From Microbacterium oryzae (GTDB lineage Bacteria > Actinomycetota > Actinomycetes > Actinomycetales > Microbacteriaceae), in contig NZ_JAUEPM010000011.1 of the NCBI RefSeq assembly GCF_030406385.1, positions 1 through 64,000 on the forward strand: a stretch of 64,000 nt of DNA, in the 5' to 3' direction. Made by a program: the position numbers and the translations under genes. Below the pieces are notes generated by a model. The model was not told where the DNA came from. It made no database searches and saw nothing but the letters and a program-made list of their open reading frames with translations. Shown one piece after another: positions 1 through 8,473 of this stretch (position 1 is the first letter of the stretch; every line of letters begins with the position of its first letter).

Positions 1-37
1 TCTCTTGCAGGTTGAGAACTTCGGTTCTCGATGAGAC

Positions 38-111
38 GGGGCTATAGCTCAGGCGGTTAGAGCGCTTCACTGATAATGAAGAGGTCCCAGGTTCAAGTCC
101 TGGTAGCCCCA
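38..111 (+). tRNA. tRNA-Ile (anticodon GAT)
   Basis: A complete cloverleaf can be folded. The acceptor strands GGGGCTA (38-44) and TAGCCCC (104-110) pair fully and A111 is the discriminator. The anticodon stem CTTCA/TGAAG encloses the loop CTGATAA, giving anticodon GAT. The T arm contains GTTCAAGTC. No CCA is encoded. In Actinobacteria the tRNA-Ile/tRNA-Ala pair usually sits just after gyrA, which suggests the chromosome origin is nearby. Confidence 0.97.
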
Positions 112-125
112 CTCCATCTCCTCGC

Positions 126-198
126 GGGGCCTTAGCTCAGTTGGTAGAGCGCTTGCTTTGCAAGCAAGATGTCAGGAGTTCGAATCTCCTAGGCTCCA
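126..198 (+). tRNA. tRNA-Ala (anticodon TGC)
   Basis: The acceptor strands GGGGCCT (126-132) and AGGCTCC (191-197) pair with one G-T wobble, followed by discriminator A198. The anticodon stem CTTGC/GCAAG holds the loop TTTGCAA, so the anticodon is TGC. The T arm has GTTCGAATC. It lies 14 bp after tRNA-Ile and the two are probably cotranscribed, ending at the hairpin at 205-230. Confidence 0.97.
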
Positions 199-204
199 CA
201 GTTC

Positions 205-230
205 GAAAGGCCGCCCGCGGGCGGCCTTTC
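205..230 (+). terminator. Terminator of the tRNA-Ile/tRNA-Ala unit
   Basis: A perfect 26-bp palindrome whose left half is GAAAGGCCGCCCG. It starts seven bases after tRNA-Ala and ends with the run CTTTC of its own right arm. It separates the tRNAs from the oppositely oriented gene at 261-521 and could work in both directions. Confidence 0.75.
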
Positions 231-260
231 CTCGTATCCGGGCTTCACGGCGCGCCGGCA

Positions 261-521
261 TCAGCGCCAGCGGTGGATGACGAGCCACCGCCCGGCGTCG
301 TCGACGGCGAGATCCGCGACCTCCGTGACGCCGTCGCTCGCTCGCCGGATCGTCGCGCGCCAGCCGTCACCCGCCGGGCGGCCGTCGACGCGAGGTGCCG
401 AGCCGAGTGCAGTGGGGCGGTCCACCACCCGCCAGCGCTCGCCGTCGAGCACGAGGCGCTGCGGGCAGCCGGCCGGGTCAGACCAGACGGCGACAGGGAC
501 GGGAGCGGGTGCGATGCGCAT
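261..521 (-). CDS. DUF6504-like small protein
   Basis: An 86-residue protein beginning MRIAPAPVPVAVW. The VAVWSDPAGCPQRLVLDGERW stretch resembles the actinobacterial DUF6504 family, in which a short beta-rich domain follows the pattern VW...G.P.RF...G..W.V; this is recalled similarity, not a search. The ATG is preceded on the minus strand by CGGAGG at a good spacing, which supports the start. No signal peptide or membrane segment is seen. It is convergent with the tRNA pair and lies downstream of no obvious operon partner: the LacI gene at 608 is on the same strand but ends 86 bp upstream. Function unknown. Confidence 0.7.
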   Translation of the reverse strand: MRIAPAPVPVAVWSDPAGCPQRLVLDGERWRVVDRPTALGSAPRVDGRPAGDGWRATIRRASDGVTEVADLAVDDAGRWLVIHRWR

Positions 522-607
522 GACGAACCTCCGAGAGCGAATGTTCTAGAAGACTATGCGCGGGCTCCGACATTCTCTCGTTACTGCGTTCTATCCTCTC
601 TCGTTCG

Positions 608-1591
608 TCAGCTCGGCGGCGCCGTCGTGCCGCGCTCGATGAGCGTCGGCGGGATGAGCACGTGCTGCGGTTCAGCGGACGGGTCTTCGATGCGAGCGAG
701 GACGGCGCGAGCGGCCACGGCGCCCACCTCGCGGCTGCGGTCGTCGACGGTGGTGAAGGAGAGGTAGCGGCTGTTGGCGAGCGGGGAGTCGTCGTAGCCC
801 ACGAGGGAGACATCATCGGGGATGCGGCGCCCGTGCTCGCGCAGCGCGGCCGCTGCACCCAGCGCCATGACGTCGTTGGCGGCGGAGATCCCGGTGACGT
901 CGGGGTGCTCGGCGAGCAGGTGCCGGGTGGCCTGGAAGCCGCTCTCCTCCGTCGTCTCGTCCTCTCCGCCCGCCACGAGCGGGTCGAGACCCGCCTCGCG
1001 CATGGTGGCGACGAAGGCGTCGCGGCGCAGCGTGGCAGAGCCCCCGGCGCCGGTGAGGTGCCCGATGCGCCGGTGCCCGAGATCGAGGAGGTGCCGCGTC
1101 GCGAGAGCGGCCCCTGCTGCGTCGTCGTTCGCGATGGTGTCGGCGCCCGGCACTTTCTGCGCCCGCCCTCCCACCAGGGCGACCGGCACCGGGACGCGTG
1201 CAGCGGAGGGGTCGGGCTCGGCTGCGATGACGATCGCCTCGGCATGCGTGGCGACGAAGCCGTCGACGGCGTGGCTGTCACGGCGCAGGTCGGCCACGCT
1301 CACCTGGAACCCGCGCTCGTCGAGCACGTCGCGCATGCCGTCGAGGAGGTCGACGAACCAGAGGTTGCGGAAGTCGTCGATCACGAGGCCCACGTTGCAC
1401 GTCCGCATCCCGGCGAGCGCCGTCGCGGCGCGGCTGGGGCGGTAGCCGAGCTCCTCGATCGCCGCCTGGATCGCCGCGCGGCGCTCGTCGCTCACCTTCG
1501 GCGACCCGTGCAGCACAAGGGAGACGAGAGACTTCGAGACGCCCGCCCGGACGGCGACGTCGTAGATCGTCGGTCTGCCCGCTCTGGCCAT
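608..1591 (-). CDS. LacI-family transcriptional regulator
   Basis: A 327-residue LacI/GalR repressor. Residues 4-27 form the DNA-binding helix-turn-helix and hinge (PTIYDVAVRAGVSKSLVS, then ALAG). The rest is a periplasmic-binding-protein-like effector domain with the usual ISAANDVMALG and SLVGYDDSPLA motifs near the C-terminus. An ATG 33 bp further upstream is also in frame, but the one at 1591 has AGGGG 7 bases upstream and starts just before the HTH, as in the family. It is divergent from the oxidoreductase/isomerase operon at 1699 and is probably its local sugar-responsive repressor. No clean palindromic operator was recognised in the 107-bp gap. Confidence 0.93.
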   Translation of the reverse strand: MARAGRPTIYDVAVRAGVSKSLVSLVLHGSPKVSDERRAAIQAAIEELGYRPSRAATALAGMRTCNVGLVIDDFRNLWFVDLLDGMRDVLDERGFQVSVADLRRDSHAVDGFVATHAEAIVIAAEPDPSAARVPVPVALVGGRAQKVPGADTIANDDAAGAALATRHLLDLGHRRIGHLTGAGGSATLRRDAFVATMREAGLDPLVAGGEDETTEESGFQATRHLLAEHPDVTGISAANDVMALGAAAALREHGRRIPDDVSLVGYDDSPLANSRYLSFTTVDDRSREVGAVAARAVLARIEDPSAEPQHVLIPPTLIERGTTAPPS

Positions 1592-1612
1592 CCGGAACCC
1601 CTCATGAAGTCT

Positions 1613-1640
1613 TTGACAGGACATTTGGTCGTGATCTAGT
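1613..1640 (+). promoter_or_regulatory. Probable promoter of the Gfo/Idh-isomerase operon
   Basis: TTGACA at 1613-1618 is a perfect -35 hexamer, followed after 16 bp by TCTAGT (1635-1640), a four-of-six match to the -10 consensus. It lies about 60 bp ahead of the ATG at 1699 in the gap shared with the divergent LacI gene. The spacing is slightly short, so the -10 call is tentative. Confidence 0.42.
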
Positions 1641-1698
1641 CTACCTGTTGTACCGCTCCAACGGACGCCGCCCCCCCCATCCTCGAAGGAGAGATCTG

Positions 1699-2898
1699 AT
1701 GCCCGAATCGCTCGGAGTCGCCGTCATCGGCGCCGGCATGGCGGGGCGCGCGCACGCCGCCGCGTACCGCACGGCGCCGACCGTCTACGACAGCACGCTG
1801 CCGCCCATCCGCCTCGTGTCGATCGGCGACGTCAACGCCGAGTTCGGCAGCCTGGCCGCGCGTCGCTTCGGCTACCAGCGGAACGACACCTCGTGGCAGG
1901 CGATCGCGGCGGCCGACGACATCGACGTGGTGAGCGTCGTCGTCGCCAACCACCTGCACCGCGAGATCGTCGAGGGCCTCCTCGCCGCCGGCAAGCACGT
2001 GCTGTGCGAGAAGCCGCTGAGCGACAGCCTCGACGACGCCATCGCCATGGCGGATGCCGCGCGCTCGGCGTCCGGCGTCGCGCGCATCGGCTTCACCTAC
2101 CGCCGCTCGCCCGGGATCGCCTACATCCGCGACCTCGTGCGGTCCGGCGTCCTCGGGCGCGTGCTGCACTTCAGCGGCCGCTACTGGACGGACTACGCGG
2201 CCGACGCGCGCATCCCGATCAGCTGGCGCTTCAAGGGCGCCCCCGGCTCTGGCGCTCTCGCCGACGTCGGCAGCCACCTCGCCTACATCGCCGAGTTCAT
2301 CGGCGGCGACATCCGCGAGGTCTCCGGCGGCCGCTTCGCCACGGTGATCTCCGAGCGTCCGAAGCCCCTCGGTGCCGTCATCGGCCACGAGCACGGCGCG
2401 GTCTCCGACGAGCTCGACACCGTCGAGAACGACGACTACGCCGCGTTCTCATTCGACTTCGCGGATGGCGGTGCCGGCGCGATCGAGGTCTCCCGCGTCG
2501 CCGCCGGCCACGCGAACTCGCTCCTCCTCGAGGTGTTCTGCGAGAACGGCTCGGCCACCTTCGACTTCCGCAACCCCACCGAGATCGGCCTCATGCTGAA
2601 CGAGGGCCCGATCGCGCAGCGCGGGTTCCGCCGCGTGCTTCTCGGTCCAGAGCACCCCTACATCCGCGGCGGCCTGGCCATGGACGCCACCACGGTCGGC
2701 TTCGGCCAGAACGAGGGCTTCGTCTACCAGGCGCGCGCCTTCCTCGAGGAGGTCGCCGGACTCCCGGCGGAATCCTCCCTTCCCCGCTGCGCGACCTTCG
2801 ACGAGGGCGTGCACAACATGCGCCTCCTCGGCGCGGTCGCGGAGTCCGCATCCCGTCGCGGCGCGGCCGTCGACGTCGCCACGGGGGTGCTCGCATGA
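1699..2898 (+). CDS. Gfo/Idh/MocA-family NAD(P)-dependent oxidoreductase
   Basis: A 399-residue dehydrogenase. The N-terminal Rossmann fold opens with VAVIGAGMAGRAHA; the conserved EKPL motif is seen in HVLCEKPLSDSLDDA; the C-terminal half is the alpha/beta dimerisation domain with GSGALADVGSHLAY. Family members oxidise or reduce hydroxyls of sugars, inositols and related polyols. The start is the ATG at 1699 with AAGGAGAG about ten bases upstream; the in-frame ATG at 1648 lacks a site and lengthens an otherwise normal N-terminus. Its stop overlaps the start of the isomerase gene (ATGA), so the two are translationally coupled. The substrate cannot be read from the sequence; the LacI neighbour argues for a carbohydrate. 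Confidence 0.95.
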   Translation: MPESLGVAVIGAGMAGRAHAAAYRTAPTVYDSTLPPIRLVSIGDVNAEFGSLAARRFGYQRNDTSWQAIAAADDIDVVSVVVANHLHREIVEGLLAAGKHVLCEKPLSDSLDDAIAMADAARSASGVARIGFTYRRSPGIAYIRDLVRSGVLGRVLHFSGRYWTDYAADARIPISWRFKGAPGSGALADVGSHLAYIAEFIGGDIREVSGGRFATVISERPKPLGAVIGHEHGAVSDELDTVENDDYAAFSFDFADGGAGAIEVSRVAAGHANSLLLEVFCENGSATFDFRNPTEIGLMLNEGPIAQRGFRRVLLGPEHPYIRGGLAMDATTVGFGQNEGFVYQARAFLEEVAGLPAESSLPRCATFDEGVHNMRLLGAVAESASRRGAAVDVATGVLA

Positions 2899-3905
2899 AG
2901 CTCGGCGTCTACAACGCGATCCTGCACGACCGCTCGCTGCCCGAGGCCCTGAAGGTCGTCTCCGACCTGGGTCTCACGGGGATCGAGCTGAACTCCGGCG
3001 GCTTCCTGCCGGCCGTGCACATCCCGACGTTCGACGACATCCTGGTCTCCGACGCCGCGCGCGACGACTTCCTCGGCCTCTTCGAGGGCACCGGGGTCGA
3101 GATCGCCGGCCTCAACGCCAACGGGAACCCGCTGCACGCGAAGCCGGAGATCCGCGAGAAGCACGCGGAGGACATCCGCCGCTCCATCCGCCTCGCCGCG
3201 CGCCTGGGTCAGACGCGTCTCGTCACCATGTCGGGCCTCCCCGGATCCGACGCGACGGCGAAGCACCCGAACTGGATCGTCAACGCGTGGAACTCCGCCG
3301 CACTCGACGTGCTGGACTACCAGTGGGGCATCGCGACGGACTTCTGGCGGGAGACGGACCGCCTTGCGGCCGATCACGGCGTGAAGGTCGCGCTCGAGCT
3401 GCACCCGCAGAACATCGTGTTCAACACCCGCGACGTCCGCAAGCTCGTCGAGCTCACCGGCGCCACCCACGTCGGCGTCGAGCTCGACGCGTCGCACCTG
3501 TTCTGGCAGCAGATGGACCCCGTCGCGGTCGTCCGTGAGCTCGGCGAGCTCGTCTTCCACGCCGCCGCGAAGGACGTGCGCGTGAACCCCGAGACGGCGA
3601 AGCTCTACGGCGTGCTCGACAACGGCTTCCGCCGGCTCGACCCGTCGGAACCGCGCACGAACCTCGGCGGCGACGAGTGGGCGAACGAGTGGCCGAAGCC
3701 GGCCGCCTGGGACTTCGTCGCCCTCGGCAAGGGCCATGACACCGCGTACTGGACGGAGTTCCTCCGCGCGCTGCACGAGGTCGACCCCGACATGCGCGTC
3801 AACATCGAGCACGAGGACGTCGAGCTCGGCCGCATCGAGGGCCTCGAGGTCGCCGCGAAGGTCCTGCAGGACGCCGACCGCGCGCTGCAGGAGTCACTCG
3901 TGTGA
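2895..3905 (+). CDS. Sugar phosphate isomerase/epimerase (xylose-isomerase-like TIM barrel)
   Basis: A 336-residue AP-endonuclease-2/IolE-type TIM barrel. Key stretches are MKLGVYNAILHDRSLPEAL with GLTGIELNSGGF at the first strands, ALELHPQNIVFN (metal-binding Glu), GVELDASHLFWQQ (Asp/His) and NIEHEDVE near the end (Glu), the usual metal ligands of this superfamily. The ATG overlaps the stop of the preceding oxidoreductase in an ATGA junction. Such oxidoreductase-isomerase pairs commonly act on keto-sugars or inosose-like intermediates in the cytoplasm. The protein is somewhat longer than the 270-300 residues typical of IolI/IolE. Exact substrate unknown. Confidence 0.93.
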   Translation: MKLGVYNAILHDRSLPEALKVVSDLGLTGIELNSGGFLPAVHIPTFDDILVSDAARDDFLGLFEGTGVEIAGLNANGNPLHAKPEIREKHAEDIRRSIRLAARLGQTRLVTMSGLPGSDATAKHPNWIVNAWNSAALDVLDYQWGIATDFWRETDRLAADHGVKVALELHPQNIVFNTRDVRKLVELTGATHVGVELDASHLFWQQMDPVAVVRELGELVFHAAAKDVRVNPETAKLYGVLDNGFRRLDPSEPRTNLGGDEWANEWPKPAAWDFVALGKGHDTAYWTEFLRALHEVDPDMRVNIEHEDVELGRIEGLEVAAKVLQDADRALQESLV

Positions 3906-3908
3906 GCT

Positions 3909-3959
3909 CACGGCCACCCGCTCGCCGGCAGTCGCGCGCGGGGCGAGCGGATGACCGTG
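3909..3959 (+). terminator. Hairpin terminator after the isomerase gene
   Basis: Arms CACGGCCACCCGCTCGCC (3909-3926) and its near-complement at 3942-3959 form an 18-bp stem with two mismatches. It begins four bases after the isomerase stop. No T tract follows, as is common in high-GC actinobacteria. Confidence 0.5.
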
Positions 3960-4051
3960 CTCGCGGGACGACGACGGGTTACGGAAAACCCGAAAGAAGC
4001 TCTCCGGCTGACTCGGCGGCGCCCGCGGCGGCGCCACCATAGCTTGGAGGC

Positions 4052-5314
4052 ATGACCACACAGCTCGCCCCCGCGACTACCGCTCGGACGTCGACGCCAC
4101 TGCGCGTCGCGGGCGCCGTCGCGCATCTCGCGGCGCTCGCCTTCCTCGGCGCCGTCGCGTTCACCGTGCTCCTGACGCTGCTCGGCGTCGGCATCGGCCT
4201 GGTCCCGGTCATCGGGATCGGCCTCCTCCTCCTCGTCGGCCTCGTCTACCTGCTGTACGGCGTCGCGTGGCTCGAGACCGCCCGGGTCGACGGCCTGTAC
4301 GGCTTCGGACTCCCCGCCCTCGCCTGGCGGCCGCGAGTCGGTCCCGGCTTCGGCGGGTACCTGCGCACGCTGCTGCGTCAGGCCGTCGACGCGCCCATGT
4401 GGCGGGCGCTCGCCAACCTCGCGATCGCGACGTTCTTCGGCGCGCTCGTCCTCACGCTGCTGCGCACCCTCGTCGCGTCGATCGTGACCTGCTTCGCGCC
4501 GCTCGCGGGCGCCGAGACGGTGCGGACGGTCTTCGGGCTCGAGATCGCCACCGCGTGGGCCATCCCCGTCGGCATCCTCGGCGCGCTGGTGTCGGCGGCC
4601 GGCATCATCGGGCTCGCGCTCCTTCACGGCGTGCTGAGCCGGGCCATCCTCGTGCCCTCGCAGGAGGAGCAGCTCGCCGCACAGGCCCGCACCTCCGACG
4701 CGCAGCGCGCCGGCGCCGTCCGCGCCTCCGAGGTGGAGCGCACGCGCATCGAACGCGACCTGCACGACGGCGTCCAGCCCCGCCTGGTGTCGGTCGGCAT
4801 GACGCTCGGCCTCGCGCAGCAGAAGATCGACGGCGACCCCGACGCCGCCCGCTCGCTCATCGAGGAGGCGCACACGTCGACGAAGGCCGCCATCACCGAG
4901 CTGCGCCAGCTCGCCCGCGGCATCCACGCCTCGGTGCTCGACGATCGCGGCCTCGACGCCGCGCTGTCGGCCCTCGCCGGGCGCTCGCACATCCCCGTGC
5001 ACCTCGACGTGCGCATGGATGGCCGGTGCAGCCGCGAGGCGGAGGCCGCGGTGTACTTCGCGATCGCCGAGTCGCTCACCAACGCCGCCAAGCACTCGCG
5101 CGCAGCCGAGTGCCGCGTCACGGTGCGGCGCCGCGACGACGGCGTGCTGTGGGCGCGCGTCGAGGACAACGGCATCGGCGGGGCCCGGGTGCTCCCCGGC
5201 GGCGGACTCGACGGCATCTCGAACCGCATCCTGTCGGCCGGCGGCGCCGTCCGCCTCGACAGCCCGAACGGGGGCCCCACCGCCCTGGAGGTGAGCGTCC
5301 CGTGCGCATCCTGA
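4052..5314 (+). CDS. Two-component sensor histidine kinase (NarL/HPK7 type)
   Basis: A 420-residue membrane kinase. Residues 20-75 and 120-200 hold about four hydrophobic segments forming an integral-membrane sensor domain (the PF13796-like Sensor arrangement). The dimerisation helix has ERTRIERDLHDGVQPRL with phospho-acceptor His238, followed by a HATPase domain with the N box SLTNAAKHSR and G box DNGIGG. TTGGAGGC sits immediately before the ATG. The response regulator starts inside the end of this gene (13-bp overlap), and a membrane-anchored DUF4097-like protein follows, so the three form one operon. Closest in style to LiaS/DesK kinases that sense envelope or membrane state; that is inference. 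Confidence 0.95.
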   Translation: MTTQLAPATTARTSTPLRVAGAVAHLAALAFLGAVAFTVLLTLLGVGIGLVPVIGIGLLLLVGLVYLLYGVAWLETARVDGLYGFGLPALAWRPRVGPGFGGYLRTLLRQAVDAPMWRALANLAIATFFGALVLTLLRTLVASIVTCFAPLAGAETVRTVFGLEIATAWAIPVGILGALVSAAGIIGLALLHGVLSRAILVPSQEEQLAAQARTSDAQRAGAVRASEVERTRIERDLHDGVQPRLVSVGMTLGLAQQKIDGDPDAARSLIEEAHTSTKAAITELRQLARGIHASVLDDRGLDAALSALAGRSHIPVHLDVRMDGRCSREAEAAVYFAIAESLTNAAKHSRAAECRVTVRRRDDGVLWARVEDNGIGGARVLPGGGLDGISNRILSAGGAVRLDSPNGGPTALEVSVPCAS

Positions 5315-5979
5315 TCTGCGAGGACTCCGTCCTCCTCCGCGAGGGCCTCATCCGCCTCCTCGAAGACGCGGGCCACGAGGTCGTCGCGGCCCTGCCCGAC
5401 GCGGGGGAGCTGCTCGAGGCGGTCGCGGCGTCCGCCCCCGAGCTGTGCATCCTCGACGTCCGCCTGCCGCCCACGTTCACCGACGAGGGCATCCGCGCGG
5501 CGATCGCCGTCCGCGCCGCCCACCGCGAGCTTCCCGTCCTCGTGCTGTCGCAGTACGTCGAGGAGCGGTACGCGAGCGAGCTCATCACCGCGCACGGTGC
5601 GGCGATCGGGTACCTGCTCAAGGACCGGGTCGCCGATGTGGCGGACTTCCTCGAGTCCGTGTCGCGGATCGCGCAGGGCGCGACCGTGCTCGATCCCGAG
5701 GTGGTCGCGCAGCTGCTGAGTCGCCGCACCCGCGACGAGCGGATGGCCCGGCTCACCGAGCGTGAGCGCGCCACCCTCGCGCTCATCGCGGAGGGCAAGT
5801 CGAACCAGGCGATCGCCGGCGTGCTCTTCGTCTCCGAGGCGAGCGTCGAGAAGTACGTCACCGCCATCTTCCAGAAGCTCGGCCTCGAGCCGGGCGAATC
5901 GGGCAACCGCCGCGTCCTCGCGGCCCTCGCCCACATCGAGAACACGGGCGGAACGCCCGAGACAGGAGCGACACGATGA
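5302..5979 (+). CDS. LuxR/NarL-family response regulator
   Basis: A 225-residue regulator. The receiver domain (1-120) begins MRILICEDSVLLREGL, with Asp52 in LCILDVRLPP as phospho-acceptor and Lys in YLLKDRVADV. The C-terminal LuxR helix-turn-helix is LTERERATLALIAEGKSNQA followed by a recognition helix ending SVEKYVTAIFQKLGL. The GTG start at 5302 lies inside the kinase gene; it restores the canonical N-terminus, so an upstream start is unlikely. The stop overlaps the next ATG (ATGA). It is the cognate partner of the kinase before it. Confidence 0.95.
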   Translation: MRILICEDSVLLREGLIRLLEDAGHEVVAALPDAGELLEAVAASAPELCILDVRLPPTFTDEGIRAAIAVRAAHRELPVLVLSQYVEERYASELITAHGAAIGYLLKDRVADVADFLESVSRIAQGATVLDPEVVAQLLSRRTRDERMARLTERERATLALIAEGKSNQAIAGVLFVSEASVEKYVTAIFQKLGLEPGESGNRRVLAALAHIENTGGTPETGATR

Positions 5980-6854
5980 GCACCCCCACCACCCCGCCGC
6001 CGTTCGAGTCCGCGGCCCGTCCGCCGGCGCCGGCACGGCCGTCCGCCCCTCAGCCGGGCGGCAGGACCGTCGCCATCGTCGTATCGGTGATCGGCGGCGT
6101 GGCGCTTCTCGGAGCCGCCCTCGGCGCCGGGGTCTCCGCCGCTCGCGGCGCTGCCGCCGGCGACGAGCTGCTCACCGCGGATGCCCACGGCGTCCAGGCT
6201 CTCTCCGTCGACGCATCGGCGTCGTCCTTCTCCGTCGCCTACGCCGACGTCGACGAGGCCGTGCTCGAGGTCACCGCCGGCGCGGGCGGCGGGTGGTCGC
6301 TGTCGCGTCGCGGCGGCGAGCTGATCGTCGACCGGCGCGGCGGGCTCTTCGGAGGATGGACGTTCGGCGACTGGTTCGGCGGCGGGGAGGACACGGCCGT
6401 GCTGACGCTGCCCGAGGGGCTGCGCGACGCATCGCTCGACGCCGACCTCTCCCTGGGCGGCGGCAGCCTCACCGCGGAGGGGACCTTCGGCGAGGTGCAG
6501 GCCGACGTCGGCGCGGGGTACCTGAGCCTCGAGGGAGCCGCCCGCTTTCTCGACCTCGATCTCAGCGCCGGGCAGGCCGAGGTGACGCTCGCGGGCGTCG
6601 AGCGCGCGGACTTCTCCATCGCGGCCGGCCGCGTCGACGCGCTGCTGCGCGAAGACGCTCCGGCCGAGGTCTCGGTCGATGTCAGTGCCGGTTCTCTCGA
6701 CCTCGCGCTGCCCGACGCCGAGTACGCGGTGACGTCGGACGTCGCAGCCGGCGACCTCGACAACCGGCTGGACGTGTCGAGTGCGTCACCGCACCGCATC
6801 CAGGTGGACCTCGCCGCCGGCGACGCCACGCTGCGCCCGAGCACCGGGCTCTGA
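5976..6854 (+). CDS. Membrane-anchored DUF4097-like protein of the two-component operon
   Basis: A 292-residue protein with a Pro/Ala-rich cytoplasmic N-terminus (about 1-28), one membrane helix (VAIVVSVIGGVALLGAALGA, about 31-50) and a large extracytoplasmic part. That part is repetitive beta structure with short glycine/aspartate-rich repeats (VDASASSFSV, LDADLSLGGGSL, LDLDLSAGQAEV, VDVSAGSLDL, VDLAAGDATL), the pattern of the DUF4097/putative adhesin beta-helix family seen next to Lia-type systems. AGGAG precedes the ATG, which overlaps the regulator stop. It is likely the output or accessory protein of the sensor system. No enzymatic motif is visible. Confidence 0.85.
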   Translation: MSTPTTPPPFESAARPPAPARPSAPQPGGRTVAIVVSVIGGVALLGAALGAGVSAARGAAAGDELLTADAHGVQALSVDASASSFSVAYADVDEAVLEVTAGAGGGWSLSRRGGELIVDRRGGLFGGWTFGDWFGGGEDTAVLTLPEGLRDASLDADLSLGGGSLTAEGTFGEVQADVGAGYLSLEGAARFLDLDLSAGQAEVTLAGVERADFSIAAGRVDALLREDAPAEVSVDVSAGSLDLALPDAEYAVTSDVAAGDLDNRLDVSSASPHRIQVDLAAGDATLRPSTGL

Positions 6855-6927
6855 CGCCGCCTCTGCAGCATATTCCGAGAACGGCATCTGCCCCTCCTTC
6901 GCATACCGCTCAGGCCATCCGGACCCG

Positions 6928-6960
6928 CCCCCGCCGCACGCTTTTCGCGTTCGGCGGGGG
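6928..6960 (+). terminator. Long GC hairpin between the two-component operon and the exporter gene
   Basis: CCCCCGCCG (6928-6936) pairs perfectly with CGGCGGGGG (6952-6960), and ACGC/GCGT pair inside, leaving TTTTC as the loop. No T tract follows. It ends only six bases before the GGAGGA ribosome site of the exporter gene, so it may terminate the upstream operon or limit read-through translation. Confidence 0.4.
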
Positions 6961-6979
6961 CGTGCCGGAGGATGGATGC

Positions 6980-8464
6980 ATGGCCCAGGATCGTCACCGC
7001 CGCGTCATGGAGAGCGTGCGCAGAGCGCTGTGGAGCGACTCCTCCCACGCCGCGCCGACGGAGATGCTCACGGTCATCGACGACGCCATGGTCGTGCGGA
7101 TCATCGACCTCGCCATGCGCGTGTGCGAGGTGATGCTGTCGGTCGGCGCGTCGGCCAAGGAGGTCGTGCTGGCGGCGCTGCGCATCACCGGCGCCTACGG
7201 GCTGAAGAGCGTGCACGTGAACGTGACGTACAACTCCGTGATGGTCTCCGACCACCGCGGCGGCGACGGCCACCCCGTCACCCTCATGCAGGTCGTCCGG
7301 TCGGCCGTGCCGGACCATGCCAAGCTGCAGCGGCTGCAGGCGCTCGTCACCGACATCGAGGAGGGCCTGGACCTCCGGGAGGCGCGGGCGCGATTCCGCG
7401 AGATCCGTCGCACGCCCTTCCTCTATCGGCCAGCGGTCGTCATCTTCGCGCAGGCCATGCTCGCCGTCGGCGTCGGGGTGATGTTCGGGGCATCGTGGAT
7501 CGTCCTCGTCGTGACGTTCCTCGCCGCGCTCGGCGTCGCCGTGTCGCAGGCGGGGCTCGCGAAGCTGCGTGTGCCGATGTTCTTCACGCAGATCTCCGGC
7601 GCCTTCGTGCTCACCATCGCGACGGTGATCACGGCCGTGCTCGCTCAGATGGGCGTGGAGCCCTTCACCGACGTGCGGCCGACCATCGTCGTGTCGTCCG
7701 GGATCGTCCTCATGCTCGCGGGGCTCGCGGTGGTGGGCGCTGCCCAGGACGCCATCGACGGCTTCGCGCTCACGGCCGGCGGGCGCATCCTCGAACTCAC
7801 CCTGCAGACCCTGGGCGTGGTGCTCGGGATCGTCGTCGGCCTGCAGCTCGCCAGCGCGATGGGGGTGGGGTTGCAGCTGCCAGCGGAAGCGCTGCCGCTC
7901 GGATCGTTCCCCGGCCAGATCGTCGGCGCCATCCTCGTCGCCGTCACGGTCGCGGTCGTGAACGGCGCGGGTCTGCGCATCGTCCTGGTGAGCGTGCTGC
8001 TCGCCGCCATCGCCTGGATCGGCTACGCGATCCCGTCTACCGCCGGGGTCGATGCCGCCGCCTCGAGCTTCGTCGGGGCGTTCGCCGCCAGCCTCTTCGG
8101 CGCCTTCATCGCCTATCGCCTGCGCGTGCCATCGGTCGCCGTGACGACCGCCGCGATCGTGCCGCTGGTGCCAGGGTCCGCGGTCTTCCGCGGGCTCCTC
8201 GGGTTCGTGGAGGCGGGCGACGACACCGCGCGGCTCATCGTCGCCGCACAGGCGCTCGTCACGGCGGGGATGATCGGCATCGCCCTCGCCGCCGGCGCGA
8301 CGTTGGGCCTGTTCATCGGGTCGCCGCTGCGCGCCTCGCTCGACGGGGTGCGCACGCGCGTGCGCACGACCGCCCGGCCGCGCGCCGCTGCAGGTGCCGG
8401 GCGGATCGTCGCGGTTCCCCGCCGGGACGCGTCGGACCCCGGCGCCCCTGCTCCGGGTCAGTAG
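6980..8464 (+). CDS. Threonine/serine exporter family protein (ThrE-like, fused two-domain form)
   Basis: A 494-residue protein matching the actinobacterial ThrE architecture. The N-terminal soluble part (ThrE/PF06738-like) contains CEVMLSVGASAKEVVLAALRI and VHVNVTYNSVMVSDH. From about residue 150 onward there are roughly ten hydrophobic helices, covering the membrane part of PF06738 and the PF12821-like ThrE_2 domain (AAIVPLVPGSAVFRGLLGFV). In Corynebacterium glutamicum ThrE exports threonine and serine using the proton motive force. GGAGGA lies seven bases before the chosen ATG. It stands alone after the hairpin at 6928. Confidence 0.92.
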   Translation: MAQDRHRRVMESVRRALWSDSSHAAPTEMLTVIDDAMVVRIIDLAMRVCEVMLSVGASAKEVVLAALRITGAYGLKSVHVNVTYNSVMVSDHRGGDGHPVTLMQVVRSAVPDHAKLQRLQALVTDIEEGLDLREARARFREIRRTPFLYRPAVVIFAQAMLAVGVGVMFGASWIVLVVTFLAALGVAVSQAGLAKLRVPMFFTQISGAFVLTIATVITAVLAQMGVEPFTDVRPTIVVSSGIVLMLAGLAVVGAAQDAIDGFALTAGGRILELTLQTLGVVLGIVVGLQLASAMGVGLQLPAEALPLGSFPGQIVGAILVAVTVAVVNGAGLRIVLVSVLLAAIAWIGYAIPSTAGVDAAASSFVGAFAASLFGAFIAYRLRVPSVAVTTAAIVPLVPGSAVFRGLLGFVEAGDDTARLIVAAQALVTAGMIGIALAAGATLGLFIGSPLRASLDGVRTRVRTTARPRAAAGAGRIVAVPRRDASDPGAPAPGQ

Positions 8465-8473
8465 GCTGACGCC

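Noticed and set aside
1592..1698. LacI operator between the regulator and oxidoreductase genes
   Set aside because: Inspected for a CG-centred palindrome; the best match (GTCTTTG/ACAGGAC) has too many mismatches to claim.
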